From: JADKIH01 sp031417395
GTDB lineage: Bacteria; Bacteroidota; Bacteroidia; AKYH767-A; 2013-40CM-41-45
DNA: 64,000 nt
Assembly (NCBI GenBank): GCA_031417395.1
Contig: JANOVM010000030.1
Location: 62,001 to 126,000 of the forward strand
Reading direction: 5' to 3'
The number at the start of each line of letters is the position of its first letter. Positions within the stretch are counted from its first letter, which is position 1. This document shows, piece after piece, positions 50,826-59,961 of the stretch. Both the position numbers and the translations under genes were made by a program. Below the pieces are notes generated by a model that was given only the letters and a program-made list of their open reading frames with translations, searched no databases and had not been told where the DNA came from.

Positions 50826-52772
50826 CTACTTCACCTCCGTAATCAAAAACTCCGTCCTCCTATTCTGTTTCCTCCCCGCTTCAGTAGTATTATCAGCCAG
50901 CGGTTTACTGTCACCATACCCTTTTGATGCCATTCTATCAGCAGGAATACTATTTTTCAACAGATAATCATAAACCGATTGCGCCCTTCGCTCCGATAAG
51001 CCCTGATTGTATGGCTTTGTACCTACATTATCGGTATGGCCACTGATTTCAAAACGAATAGTCGGATTCTTCTTTAGGAAATTAATTAGTTTTCCCAATT
51101 CAATTTTCGATTCATCTTTCAAATCATATTTATCGGTATCAAAGAAAATATTTTTTAGTACCATACTCTCCCCCGCTTTAATAGGCTTCATAGGAACATC
51201 CTTATTGTATGGCTCAGTGGAAGTCTTTGCATTTTTCAGTTCAAAATTTTCAGAATAGAAAAGATAGCCTTCTTTGGAAACATTCAATGCATAACTTTTA
51301 CCGGTTGGCAATGCTACCAGAAATTCACCATTACCAACATTGGATGTTGAACTGACAACTGTTTTACCCGTAGCAAGATCAATGAGTTCAAAAGAAGCAG
51401 AAAGCACCTTATTAGTTTCACTATCAAAAACTTTTCCTTTCATATAGGTTACCGGCTGCGGACGCATCTTTTCATAGAGAGAAAACTGGTAAATATCCAG
51501 TCCCCCTTTGCCTCCGGGTCTGTCAGAAGAAAAGTAAGCAGTTTCTCCATCCGGACTAACCAGCAATGAGTTTTCGTCGTCCTTCGTATTGATTGGATAA
51601 CCCAGATTTACCGGCTCCCCCCAGCTTCCGTCAGGCTGACGTTTGCTCATTAAAATATCCAATCCTCCCATACCCGGATGACCGTTGGAAGTAAAATACA
51701 ATGTTTGATCGTCGGGATGAATGAAAGCATACATTTCATCGTAAGGAGTATTAATCTTATCACTTACTGAAACCGGTTCACTCCACCCTGAATTGTCGTC
51801 AATTTTAGAAACCATAATATCGGATTGGGAAACATTATTCTTGTCTTTAATCCTCCGAACAAAATAAAGCGTCCTTCCATCGGAAGAAAAAGAAGGCATA
51901 CTTTCCCAACTACCTGTATTGATTGGTATTTCAAGGTTTCTGGGTTTTAAAAATTTGTCACCCATTTTTTTAGACAGAAAAATATCGCAGCTGCCATTTG
52001 TTTTTCGAACATGCAAATCGTTGTCGCAGCCAATAAAAAAAAGATACTGCCCATCGGATGATAAAGAAGCGGCTCCCTCATTGTCTATGGTGTTAATCTC
52101 TGAAACCGGCTGCGCCTTTGACCATGTTTTCTTACCCATTTTACTTACGTAAAAGTCCTCTTGTTCATTATCCAAACCGGTTGATCCGGGAATATCCAAT
52201 CGGCGCGTAAACAAAAACGTTTTACCATCAGCAGTAATAGCAGGAAAATATTCTTCCTCATCTGAATTAATACTATCGCCCATATTTATTGGTAAAAAAG
52301 GAATAGGATTCTTAACTGCCTGCTCTGCAAAAGCACAATTAGCAATCATCTGATTGGCAGAAGCCATTAGTTTAGCGCTAATTTTAGGATACGTAATAAA
52401 CTTTTCAGAGTGTCCTTTTGCTTCGGAATACAAACCTGATTGAAATTCTACCTTAGCAAGTGAATAAAAATTATTCGGGAAAAAATCGGCGTTGATTGCA
52501 ATGGCTTCTTTGTATGCTGCAATGGCTTTTTCATTCTGTTTCATGTCTGTCAGAATGTTGGCTTTTATCATATAGGCTTCAATAAATTTGGGATCGGCAG
52601 CTATTGCCTGATCGATAGACTCCAAGGCCTTATCATTTTGTCTCATATTGTAAAACCTGGTTGCTGATTCAAAGGAACGGACAGCTTTCGGTACAGAGCT
52701 TGTCAATTCGCGCTGTGCAAATAGAAATAAAGGAGAAATGAAAATAATTAAGAGTATAAATTTTATCTTCAT
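50826..52772 (-). CDS. TPR-propeller-CRD-OmpA protein, PorE-like
   Basis: This is a 648-residue exported protein with a signal peptide (1-19), TPR repeats at about 30-130 (ALESIDQAIAADPKFIEAYMIKANIL, KAIAAYKEAIAINADF), a PD40-type beta propeller at about 165-430 (EEYFPAITADGKTFLFTRR, SMPSFSSDGRTLYFVRRI, NSLLVSPDGETAYFSSD), a CarboxypepD-like domain at about 440-530 and an OmpA C-terminal peptidoglycan-binding domain (IRFEISGHTDNVG, LSERRAQSVYDYL). This domain order is that of PorE, a periplasmic T9SS component of Porphyromonas gingivalis; many Bacteroidota have paralogues. It would anchor a periplasmic complex to the cell wall. Confidence 0.9.
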   Translation of the reverse strand: MKIKFILLIIFISPLFLFAQRELTSSVPKAVRSFESATRFYNMRQNDKALESIDQAIAADPKFIEAYMIKANILTDMKQNEKAIAAYKEAIAINADFFPNNFYSLAKVEFQSGLYSEAKGHSEKFITYPKISAKLMASANQMIANCAFAEQAVKNPIPFLPINMGDSINSDEEEYFPAITADGKTFLFTRRLDIPGSTGLDNEQEDFYVSKMGKKTWSKAQPVSEINTIDNEGAASLSSDGQYLFFIGCDNDLHVRKTNGSCDIFLSKKMGDKFLKPRNLEIPINTGSWESMPSFSSDGRTLYFVRRIKDKNNVSQSDIMVSKIDDNSGWSEPVSVSDKINTPYDEMYAFIHPDDQTLYFTSNGHPGMGGLDILMSKRQPDGSWGEPVNLGYPINTKDDENSLLVSPDGETAYFSSDRPGGKGGLDIYQFSLYEKMRPQPVTYMKGKVFDSETNKVLSASFELIDLATGKTVVSSTSNVGNGEFLVALPTGKSYALNVSKEGYLFYSENFELKNAKTSTEPYNKDVPMKPIKAGESMVLKNIFFDTDKYDLKDESKIELGKLINFLKKNPTIRFEISGHTDNVGTKPYNQGLSERRAQSVYDYLLKNSIPADRMASKGYGDSKPLADNTTEAGRKQNRRTEFLITEVK

Positions 52773-52800
52773 ATTTTAATTTGGAGAATATTTTGAGTTA

Positions 52801-52860
52801 AATTTTTACCGCCAAGTACGCAAAGGTCTAACGCAGAGTCTCGCAAAGAAAAGCGAAAAC
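52801..52860. repeat. cluster of CGCAAAG-like heptamers
   Basis: CGCCAAG, CGCAAAG, CGCAGAG and CGCAAAG begin at 52810, 52819, 52832 and 52842, in the gap between the PorE-like gene and queE. Such CGCAAAG runs are known in intergenic DNA of several bacterial groups. Confidence 0.4.
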
Positions 52861-52896
52861 ATATTTACAATAGCAGAGTGATCCTTCAATTAATCC

Positions 52897-53502
52897 CTAT
52901 GGTATGTTCATAACCTTATGGATCTGTAACGAAATTCTCCATTTAGTATTGGACTTAACATAGTCAATTATCAACGGAATAATCTTATCAAAAACAGAAT
53001 ACTCCGGCTGAAGAATGAGTTTGCAGTTTTTCCCGACATTTTGGGCATTTTTTTCGGCCCAATCGAAATCACTTTTGTTGTAAACAATAACTTTCAATTC
53101 ATCTGCCTTCATTAAAACTTCAGGCAATGGGGCTTTGAATTTCTTTGGTGAAACACAGATCCAATCCCAATCACCCGTCAATGGATATGCTCCGCTGGTT
53201 TCAATATGACACAACAAACCTTTACTTTTTAATGCGTCAGTTAGTGGTTTTAAATCATACATGGCAGGCTCACCTCCGGTGACCACTACTGCATTGGCGC
53301 CAGATTTAATAATACGATCGGTAATTTCTGCAATACTAATCCTGGGATGCTGTTCAACACTCCACGATTCCTTTACATCGCACCATACACAACCAACATC
53401 ACAACCCGCAAGGCGAATAAAGTAGGCCGGCTTTCCAGCATTACTTCCTTCACCCTGTATGGTGTAGAAATCTTCCATTAAAGGATATTCTGTTGTTTGC
53501 AT
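52897..53502 (-). CDS. queE: 7-carboxy-7-deazaguanine synthase
   Basis: QueE is a radical-SAM enzyme that contracts the ring of 6-carboxytetrahydropterin, a step to queuosine and related deazapurines. Seen: EDFYTIQGEGSNAG, the iron-sulphur cysteines C34-x3-C38-x2-C41 (LAGCDVGCVWCDV), VVTGGEPAMYDL, SPKKFKAPLPEVL and the C-terminal WRISLQIHKVMNIP. The length, 201 residues, is typical of the short Bacteroidota form. Other queuosine genes are not in the window. Confidence 0.95.
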   Translation of the reverse strand: MQTTEYPLMEDFYTIQGEGSNAGKPAYFIRLAGCDVGCVWCDVKESWSVEQHPRISIAEITDRIIKSGANAVVVTGGEPAMYDLKPLTDALKSKGLLCHIETSGAYPLTGDWDWICVSPKKFKAPLPEVLMKADELKVIVYNKSDFDWAEKNAQNVGKNCKLILQPEYSVFDKIIPLIIDYVKSNTKWRISLQIHKVMNIP

Positions 53503-53511
53503 TGGGGAAAA

Positions 53512-54390
53512 TTAATATTGAATTTCCTTTTTGGCGGATTTCATTGTATTTTTTAATAGTCCAACGATAGTCATTAGACCAACACCGCCGGGGACAGGAG
53601 TTATCCACGAAGCTTTCGGCGATACTTCTGCAAAATCAACATCGCCGGTAATTTTAAATCCGCTTTTTGTTTCAGTCGAAGGCAGTCGGGTAATGCCTAC
53701 ATCAACAACCACCACTCCATCCTTAACCATATTCCCTTTGACAAAAGCAGGTTTTCCAAGAGCGGCAATTAATATATCGGCTGAACGGCAAATATCAGAA
53801 AGGTTGGTAGTCTTGCTATGACACAGTGTGACCGTACAATTTCCCGGTGTTTCATTTCTAGCCATTAAGACACTCATGGGCATACCAACAATGTTGCTTC
53901 GTCCAAGTACTACACAATGTTTTCCTGATGTTTCAATTTTATAAAATTCGAGAATAAGTAAAATGCCATAAGGCGTAGCGGGAAGATAGCAAGGATAATT
54001 CTGCATTAATCGCCCGGCATTTACCGGATGAAAACCATCAACATCTTTTGCAGGATTTATGGCTTCGGTGACCTTCTGAACATTAATATGTTTGGGCAAA
54101 GGAAGCTGAACAATTAATCCATCAATTGAATCGTCACCATTGACATTCTTGATTTTCTCAAGTAAATCCTTTTCTGAAATTGTTTCTGGAAGTCTTATAA
54201 CAGATGAAATAAAACCAATCTCATTACAATTTTTAACCTTACTCGCTACATACGTTTCGGAAGCTCCATTCTCACCAACAAGAATAGCACAAAGGTGTGG
54301 AGCTCTTTTGCCATTCTTTACCATATCAGCAACTTCAGCAGCCAATTGCTGTTTGATTCCTGTGCTGGCGATCTTTCCGTCTATTAACAT
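53512..54390 (-). CDS. folD: methylenetetrahydrofolate dehydrogenase/cyclohydrolase
   Basis: FolD interconverts methylene-, methenyl- and formyl-tetrahydrofolate in one-carbon metabolism. Seen: ILVGENGASETYVASKVKNCNEIGF with the catalytic Lys, GLIVQLPLPKH, PAKDVDGFHPVNAGRL, PATPYGILLIL, the cofactor-binding VLGRSNIVGMPMSVLM, CHSKTT, and VTPVPGGVGLMT-like ITPVPGGVGLMT. The length, 292 residues, is normal. A perfect 20-bp hairpin repeat lies upstream, between it and ffh. Confidence 0.97.
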   Translation of the reverse strand: MLIDGKIASTGIKQQLAAEVADMVKNGKRAPHLCAILVGENGASETYVASKVKNCNEIGFISSVIRLPETISEKDLLEKIKNVNGDDSIDGLIVQLPLPKHINVQKVTEAINPAKDVDGFHPVNAGRLMQNYPCYLPATPYGILLILEFYKIETSGKHCVVLGRSNIVGMPMSVLMARNETPGNCTVTLCHSKTTNLSDICRSADILIAALGKPAFVKGNMVKDGVVVVDVGITRLPSTETKSGFKITGDVDFAEVSPKASWITPVPGGVGLMTIVGLLKNTMKSAKKEIQY

Positions 54391-54407
54391 TATTTGGTTT
54401 GATTCAC

Positions 54408-54451
54408 AATTAACGAATTAGCTAATTAACAAATTAGCTAATTCGTTAATT
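54408..54451. repeat. perfect 20-bp hairpin repeat between ffh and folD
   Basis: Two 20-bp arms (54408-54427 and 54432-54451) are exact reverse complements with a 4-nt loop AACA. Each arm contains TTAGCTAATT. It is AT-rich and related in sequence to the elements at 42878-42889 and 60756-60771. A weak copy (TTAGTTAATTTG) follows at once. It could act as a terminator after ffh or a leader hairpin for folD. Confidence 0.65.
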
Positions 54452-54486
54452 AGTTAATTTGCTCTATTAAAAAGTAAGGAAGTTAA

Positions 54487-55821
54487 TTATTTCCTCATCC
54501 CCGGCATATTCCTCATCATCTTTGCTGCCTGATCTTTGTTTGAAAAAGCGCGCATCATTTTTCGCATTTCGTCGAATTGTTTGATGAGTTTATTTACTTC
54601 CTGAATATTGGTTCCACTGCCTTTAGCAATGCGCTGTCTGCGGCTTCCGTTGAGGACAGTTGGAGTTTGTCTTTCCTCTATTGTCATCGATTTAATAATG
54701 GCTTCAATATGTTTAAAGGAATCGTTGCTGATGTCTATGTCGCGTATTGCTTTTCCGGCACCGGGAATCATTCCAAGCAGGTCCTTCATATTCCCCATTT
54801 TTTTTATCTGCTGAATCTGGCCCAGAAAATCTTCAAAGTTGAACTGGTTTTTTGCTATTTTTTTCTGAAGCTTGGCGGCTTCAACTTCATCAAACTGTTC
54901 CTGTGCTTTTTCGACGAGTGAAACAATATCTCCCATGCCGAGAATTCTGTCGGCCATTCTTTCGGGATAAAAAATATCGAGAGCATCAAGCTTTTCACCC
55001 GTTCCAACAAATTTAATTGGCTTATTAACTACGGATTTTATCGAAAGTGCAGCACCGCCTCGAGTATCACCATCGAGTTTGGTAAGCACTACGCCGTCAA
55101 AGTTGAGTCTGTCGTTAAATGCTTTTGCTGTATTAACTGCATCCTGTCCTGTCATGGCATCGACAACGAAAAGAATTTCATGCGGATTAATCGCTTTCTT
55201 AATCGCTTCGATTTCTTTCATCATTTCTTCGTCGATTGCCAGTCGGCCCGCCGTATCAATAATGATAAGATTTCTATTATTTGCTTTTGCAAATGCAATA
55301 CCGTTTTTCGCAATCTGAACCGGATCTTTATTGTCCTCTTCACTATAAACAGGAACGTCAATTTGTTCCCCTAAGACTTTTAACTGATTGATAGCGGCAG
55401 GACGATAAACGTCGCACGCAACAAGAAGTGGAAGCTTCTGTCTCTTCGATTTCAGAAAAGCAGCAAGTTTACCTGACAGCGTTGTTTTACCGGAACCCTG
55501 CAAACCCGACATAAGTATTATAGAAGGATTGTCGTTAATGTTAAGTTCTACTTTTTCCCCTCCCATTAGAGCAGCGAGCTCATCATGGGCAATTTTAATC
55601 ATTAGCTGACTGGGAGAAACAGCCGTGAGTACATTTTGTCCAAGAGCTTTCTCTTTAACCGTATCGCTGAATTGTTTGGCTACTTTAAAATTCACGTCAG
55701 CATCCAGCAATGCTTTTCTAACTTCCTTCAATGTCTCTGCAACATTGATTTCCGTAATTTTTCCCTGACCTTTTAAAACTTTAAAAGCCCTTTCGAGCTT
55801 ATCACTTAAACTTTCAAACAT
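54487..55821 (-). CDS. ffh: signal recognition particle protein
   Basis: Ffh is the SRP54-type GTPase that binds signal sequences and directs membrane proteins to the translocon with 4.5S RNA and FtsY. Seen: an N domain (1-95), G1 GLQGSGKTT (106-114), DVYRPAAINQLKVLGEQ, G3 DTAGRLAIDEEMM, LTKLDGDTRGGAALSIKSV, GTGEKLD, and a C-terminal M domain (residues 300-444) with GMIPGAG, SRRQRIAKGSG (the RNA-binding part) and a Met-rich end (MMRAFSNKDQAAKMMRNMPGM). The length, 444 residues, is full. Confidence 0.98.
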   Translation of the reverse strand: MFESLSDKLERAFKVLKGQGKITEINVAETLKEVRKALLDADVNFKVAKQFSDTVKEKALGQNVLTAVSPSQLMIKIAHDELAALMGGEKVELNINDNPSIILMSGLQGSGKTTLSGKLAAFLKSKRQKLPLLVACDVYRPAAINQLKVLGEQIDVPVYSEEDNKDPVQIAKNGIAFAKANNRNLIIIDTAGRLAIDEEMMKEIEAIKKAINPHEILFVVDAMTGQDAVNTAKAFNDRLNFDGVVLTKLDGDTRGGAALSIKSVVNKPIKFVGTGEKLDALDIFYPERMADRILGMGDIVSLVEKAQEQFDEVEAAKLQKKIAKNQFNFEDFLGQIQQIKKMGNMKDLLGMIPGAGKAIRDIDISNDSFKHIEAIIKSMTIEERQTPTVLNGSRRQRIAKGSGTNIQEVNKLIKQFDEMRKMMRAFSNKDQAAKMMRNMPGMRK

Positions 55822-55877
55822 AATTCTTAGAAATTATTTAATTCTGCAAAAGTACAAATTCGCAGGCGTTTTTGCAC

Positions 55878-56642
55878 TCAATTTAGATGAATCTTAAGCC
55901 CATCGTAGGCACAAGAGACATTGGGAGGAAGTTCTTGCATTAATTCTTCATGCGTACCTAATTGATGGCTAATATGGGTTAGGTAGGTATGACCTGCACT
56001 TATTTCACTCGCAATTTGTAAAGCTTCTTCCAGATTAAAGTGAGAAACGTGTTTTTCTTTCCGTAAAGCGTTTAATACTAATATTTTTGATCCTTTAAGC
56101 AATTCTTTGGATTTGTCGCTGATAAAGCTTGCATCAGTAATATAGCTAAAATCACCAATTCTGAATCCAAAAACAGAGAGATTAAGGTGCATAACAGGAA
56201 TAGGTAAAAAATTGATTCCGGAAATCAAAAAAGGTTCTTCAGAAATGGTATGAAGTGTAATCTTTGGAATTCCCGGATAAGTATCACCTGAAAATACGTA
56301 AAAAAACTCCCGCTGTAAAGCAATCTGAACGGAAGCACTTGCAAAAACATCCATAGGTTTTTTTTGCAGGTAATTAAAAGCGCGCACATCATCTAGTCCG
56401 GCAATATGATCTTTATGTTCATGCGTGAAAACTATTGCATCAAGATTTTTCACGTTTTCACGAAGCATTTGCTGACGGAAATCCGGTCCGGAATCGATAA
56501 CGACTCTTGCAGTATCAGTTTCCACCATAAGGGCACTACGCAGCCTTTTATCGTGCTGATCTTCTGAAGTACAAACCTTACATGGACAGCCAATCATTGG
56601 CACGCCCTGAGAAGTACCTGTACCTAAAAAAGTGAAAACCAT
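55878..56642 (-). CDS. MBL-fold hydrolase (PhnP-like)
   Basis: This is a 254-residue metallo-beta-lactamase-fold hydrolase. Seen: TFLGTGTSQGVPMIGCPCKVC with a Cys-x-Cys-x2-Cys zinc-type motif, IDSGPDFRQQML, the metal motif FTHEHKDHIAG (HxHxDH), then HLNLSVFGFRIGDFSYITDAS and LTHISHQLGTH. The cysteine motif and layout are close to PhnP-like phosphodiesterases and the broader beta-CASP-free RNase Z-like group. The exact substrate is unknown. Confidence 0.88.
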   Translation of the reverse strand: MVFTFLGTGTSQGVPMIGCPCKVCTSEDQHDKRLRSALMVETDTARVVIDSGPDFRQQMLRENVKNLDAIVFTHEHKDHIAGLDDVRAFNYLQKKPMDVFASASVQIALQREFFYVFSGDTYPGIPKITLHTISEEPFLISGINFLPIPVMHLNLSVFGFRIGDFSYITDASFISDKSKELLKGSKILVLNALRKEKHVSHFNLEEALQIASEISAGHTYLTHISHQLGTHEELMQELPPNVSCAYDGLKIHLN

Positions 56643-56664
56643 AATTAAAGAATAAACAAAACAC

Positions 56665-56937
56665 CTAAATTGTAATGCTCATTTGCCTGATTTGCTGAAG
56701 AAATTTCCTGTTTTTTTCCTCTAAAACGTTTTCATCGAGATTTAAATCGCGAATAATTTCAAGAAGATAGGTCACTTTTGCTTCTACAGGGGCAAACTTA
56801 TTTAAAACGATTACGTTAGAAGATTCAAGGAGACAAGTACCTGATTTAAAGTTACCCTTCTCATTGCGAATTGTATAACCTGCATTTACAAGTAGTTCTT
56901 CAAGTTTATCCAACGAATGCTGATTGAGTTTTATCAT
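56665..56937 (-). CDS. small conserved protein of unknown function
   Basis: This is a 90-residue soluble protein (KLEELLVNAGYTIRNEKGNFKSGTCLLESSNVIVLNKFAPVEAKVTYLLEI) with a pattern I recall from small Bacteroidota conserved proteins but cannot name. It has one cysteine and no membrane helix. It lies 22 bp upstream of the PhnP-like gene, on the same strand, so the two are probably cotranscribed. Confidence 0.72.
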   Translation of the reverse strand: MIKLNQHSLDKLEELLVNAGYTIRNEKGNFKSGTCLLESSNVIVLNKFAPVEAKVTYLLEIIRDLNLDENVLEEKNRKFLQQIRQMSITI

Positions 56938-57030
56938 GGAGCAAATATAAAGTTTACTTCAATGTAACCTTTATGATAAGACAAAATTTATTGTTTCCTT
57001 TGCTCGATTTTTAAATAAAAAAATGAAATT

Positions 57031-58155
57031 GTGATAATAGCTGTTCCGAAAGAATTAAATGCTTTTGAAAAGCGTGTTGCATTGACTCCCAATGTAGTTC
57101 AACTACTCATTAAGGCAGGTTTTGAAATTATTGTCGAAAAAGATGCAGGTGAGTCTTCTTATTTTGATAATACTGACTATGAAAAAGCCGGCGCCAAAAT
57201 CATTTCCGGGAAAGAGGAACTGTATGGTAAAGCTGACATAGTCCTAAAAATCAATGCTCCAACTGCAGGTGAAATCGGCTTAATGAAAAAAGAAGCTGCA
57301 TTAATTTCATTATTATTCGCTGCTTCCAATATTCCATTGTTAGAAGCTGCTTCTGCTCAAGGCATAAGCATGTTTTCTATGGATGCAATACCCCGTATTT
57401 CCAGGGCGCAGAAAATGGATGTACTAAGTTCTCAGGCCAATCTGGCAGGATATAAAGCTGTAATTCTTGGTGCAGCGGCATTGGGAAAAATCTTCCCTAT
57501 GTTAATGACTGCTGCAGGAACGATTAAACCGGCAAAAGTTGTTATTATGGGTGCCGGTGTTGCAGGACTTCAGGCTATTGCAACTGCTAAACGCCTTGGC
57601 GCTATAGTAGAGGTGTCAGATATAAGACCGGAAACAAAAGAACAAGTTGAATCTCTGGGTGGTAAATTCATTGAGCTCAAAGGAGATGATTCCATTAAGA
57701 TTGAAGGCGGTTATGTGAAAAATGTTTCCGAAGAATTTTTAAAAGCACAACAGGCATTAATAACCAAACACATTGCTGAAGCTGATCTTGTAATCACAAC
57801 AGCACTCATCCCCGGAAGAAAAGCTCCTGTGCTTGTGACGGCTGATATGGTTAACAAAATGAAACGTGGGTCAGTTGTAATTGATATGGCCGTAAGTCAG
57901 GGTGGAAATTGTGAACTCAGTGAAATAAATTCAACTGTTGTAAAACACGGAGTAACCATTGTTGGTGAATCCAATATTCCCAGTCTGTTACCCTTAAATG
58001 CCAGCGAGCTTTATGCTAAGAATATACAGGAGTTTTTGCTTCATCTTGCAACAAAAGATGGTTTTAAATGGGAGCTCGAAGAAGAAATTACAAAAGGATC
58101 GTTGATTGTTCATAAAGGAAATATCCTTTTCCCAATGGCAGCGGTTAAAGCCTGA
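57031..58155 (+). CDS. pntAA: NAD(P) transhydrogenase subunit alpha, part 1
   Basis: This is the NAD(H)-binding soluble domain (dI) of proton-translocating transhydrogenase, which makes NADPH from NADH using the proton gradient. Seen: AVPKELNAFEKRVALTPNVVQLLIKAGF, the RISRAQKMDVLSSQANLAGYKAV loop, the nucleotide-binding VVIMGAGVAGLQAIATAKRLGAIVEVSDIRPE and LPLNASELYAKN. The start codon is GTG at 57031; the nearest ATG, at 57023, is out of frame and ends at once. It lies 24 bp before the next subunit gene. Confidence 0.96.
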   Translation: MIIAVPKELNAFEKRVALTPNVVQLLIKAGFEIIVEKDAGESSYFDNTDYEKAGAKIISGKEELYGKADIVLKINAPTAGEIGLMKKEAALISLLFAASNIPLLEAASAQGISMFSMDAIPRISRAQKMDVLSSQANLAGYKAVILGAAALGKIFPMLMTAAGTIKPAKVVIMGAGVAGLQAIATAKRLGAIVEVSDIRPETKEQVESLGGKFIELKGDDSIKIEGGYVKNVSEEFLKAQQALITKHIAEADLVITTALIPGRKAPVLVTADMVNKMKRGSVVIDMAVSQGGNCELSEINSTVVKHGVTIVGESNIPSLLPLNASELYAKNIQEFLLHLATKDGFKWELEEEITKGSLIVHKGNILFPMAAVKA

Positions 58156-58179
58156 TCAACTAGATAAAAATCAATTTAA

Positions 58180-58491
58180 ATGGATAATTTAATTTCATTT
58201 CTGGGAGAGAATATTGACAAGGTATATGTTCTTATACTTTCTGTTTTCGTCGGTGTGGAAGTTATTGGAAAAGTACCTTCCGTCCTTCACACTCCCCTAA
58301 TGTCCGGGGCCAACGCCATTCATGGCGTTGTTATAGTCGGCTCCATAATAGTAATGTTAAACACTGAGCCTGACAACATTCTTCACCTTAGTCTGGGTTT
58401 TGTAGCTGTAATTCTCGGAACACTAAATGTTGTCGGCGGATTTGTGGTTACAGACAGAATGCTAGAAATGTTTAGTAAAAAGAAGAAGTAA
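58180..58491 (+). CDS. pntAB: NAD(P) transhydrogenase subunit alpha, part 2
   Basis: This is a 103-residue membrane subunit with three or four hydrophobic helices (near 13-28, 45-60, 68-88), carrying FLGENIDKVYVLILSVFVGVEVIGKVPSVLHTPLMSGANAIHGVV, a family signature. It forms part of the proton channel with PntB. The split of alpha into two genes is the three-subunit form common outside the gamma-proteobacteria. It is followed by pntB after 15 bp. Confidence 0.95.
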   Translation: MDNLISFLGENIDKVYVLILSVFVGVEVIGKVPSVLHTPLMSGANAIHGVVIVGSIIVMLNTEPDNILHLSLGFVAVILGTLNVVGGFVVTDRMLEMFSKKKK

Positions 58492-58506
58492 TAGAAGTAA
58501 TAATAT

Positions 58507-59889
58507 ATGAATAATCCATACCTGAAAATTATTTACCTTATTGCATCTGTTACATTCGTAGTTGGACTGCAGATGCTCGGTAAACCCACAACAGCACGTC
58601 GTGGAAATCTTTTTGCCGCTTTTGGAATGACACTTGCCGTCATTGCAACGATCTTCTTTCATGAAGGAGAAGTTTCTTCCTTAATATACATGCTTATTAC
58701 CGGTGCTATATTAATAGGTAGTGTTATCGGCTGGATGGCCGCCAAGAAGGTAAAGATGACCTCCATGCCTGAAATGGTTTCCTTATTTAATGGAATGGGC
58801 GGTGCTTGTGCAGCTCTTATCTCACTGCTTGAATTTAATCATAACATTGGAAATCCAACACGTGTTGGAATTATAATGGCCGGACTCATTATTGGAAGCG
58901 TTTCGTTTTCTGGAAGTATTATCGCTTTCATGAAATTGAATGGTACGCTTAAAAAATCTATTCGCCTGCCTAAATACAATACGATCAACCTCATTTTAAT
59001 GCTGGCCACTGTTGCGGCCGGATGCTATGTTACAATTTCTGAAAGCAGCAGTGCCATGCTTCTCTATTCAGTATTGGTTCTTGCCCTTCTTTATGGAATC
59101 TTCTTTGTTGTTCCAATTGGCGGAGCCGATATGCCTGTTGTGATTTCTCTTTTGAATTCATTCACAGGATTAGCAGCAGCATTTGGAGGATTTCTTTATA
59201 ACAATCAGGTCATGCTAACCGGTGGTATTCTCGTTGGTTCAGCAGGTACCATTCTAACGCTTGCCATGTGCAAAGCAATGAATCGTCCGTTGTTTAATGT
59301 AATCTTTGGTGCTTTTGGCGAAACTGCAGTAGTTGCCGGTGCTTCCGGTATTAAAGGAAGTATTAAAGATATTTCTGTAAGCGATACTGCCGTGTTAATG
59401 AATTACTCTAAAAAAGTTATTATCGTTCCCGGGTATGGACTGGCAGTTGCCCAGGCTCAGCATGTCATTCACGAACTTGAAAAAGTTCTGGAAGAAAGAG
59501 GTGTTGAAGTAAAATATGCCATCCACCCTGTTGCAGGACGGATGCCCGGACACATGAACGTCCTCCTTGCAGAAAGTAATGTCGATTACAGCAAGCTTGC
59601 GGAAATGGATGAAATTAATCCTGAATTTACAACTACGGATGTTGTTCTGGTAGTAGGCGCTAATGATGTTGTTAACCCGGCTGCTAAAACCGATCCCTCC
59701 TCTCCTATTTATGGAATGCCCATTCTTGATGTGGAAAGTTCCCAGCACATTATCGTCAATAAAAGAAGTATGAATGCAGGTTATGCAGGAATAGAAAATG
59801 AATTATTCTATAATCCTAAAACCAGCATGCTTTTCGGTGATGCTAAAGCTGTTCTTACAAAACTTGTGACTGAAATCAAAGCATTGTAA
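58507..59889 (+). CDS. pntB: NAD(P) transhydrogenase subunit beta
   Basis: This is a 460-residue membrane protein. Seen: eight or nine helices in residues 1-265 (SMPEMVSLFNGMGGACAALISLLEF), then the NADP(H)-binding domain with IVPGYGLAVAQAQHVIHELEKVLEERGVEVKYAIHPVAGRMPGHMNVLLAE, VVLVVGANDVVNPAAKTDP and NKRSMNAGYAGIEN. It completes the transhydrogenase with pntAA and pntAB. Confidence 0.97.
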   Translation: MNNPYLKIIYLIASVTFVVGLQMLGKPTTARRGNLFAAFGMTLAVIATIFFHEGEVSSLIYMLITGAILIGSVIGWMAAKKVKMTSMPEMVSLFNGMGGACAALISLLEFNHNIGNPTRVGIIMAGLIIGSVSFSGSIIAFMKLNGTLKKSIRLPKYNTINLILMLATVAAGCYVTISESSSAMLLYSVLVLALLYGIFFVVPIGGADMPVVISLLNSFTGLAAAFGGFLYNNQVMLTGGILVGSAGTILTLAMCKAMNRPLFNVIFGAFGETAVVAGASGIKGSIKDISVSDTAVLMNYSKKVIIVPGYGLAVAQAQHVIHELEKVLEERGVEVKYAIHPVAGRMPGHMNVLLAESNVDYSKLAEMDEINPEFTTTDVVLVVGANDVVNPAAKTDPSSPIYGMPILDVESSQHIIVNKRSMNAGYAGIENELFYNPKTSMLFGDAKAVLTKLVTEIKAL

Positions 59890-59961
59890 GCGTTAAATCT
59901 TCTCCTGTTTAAAATCAAAATCTATTAACCAAAACCTATAAATTAATAACCAAAAATTTTT

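Noticed and set aside
57023..57034. ATG just before pntAA as a start
   Set aside because: It is out of frame and meets TGA after three codons; the in-frame GTG at 57031 gives the normal protein start.
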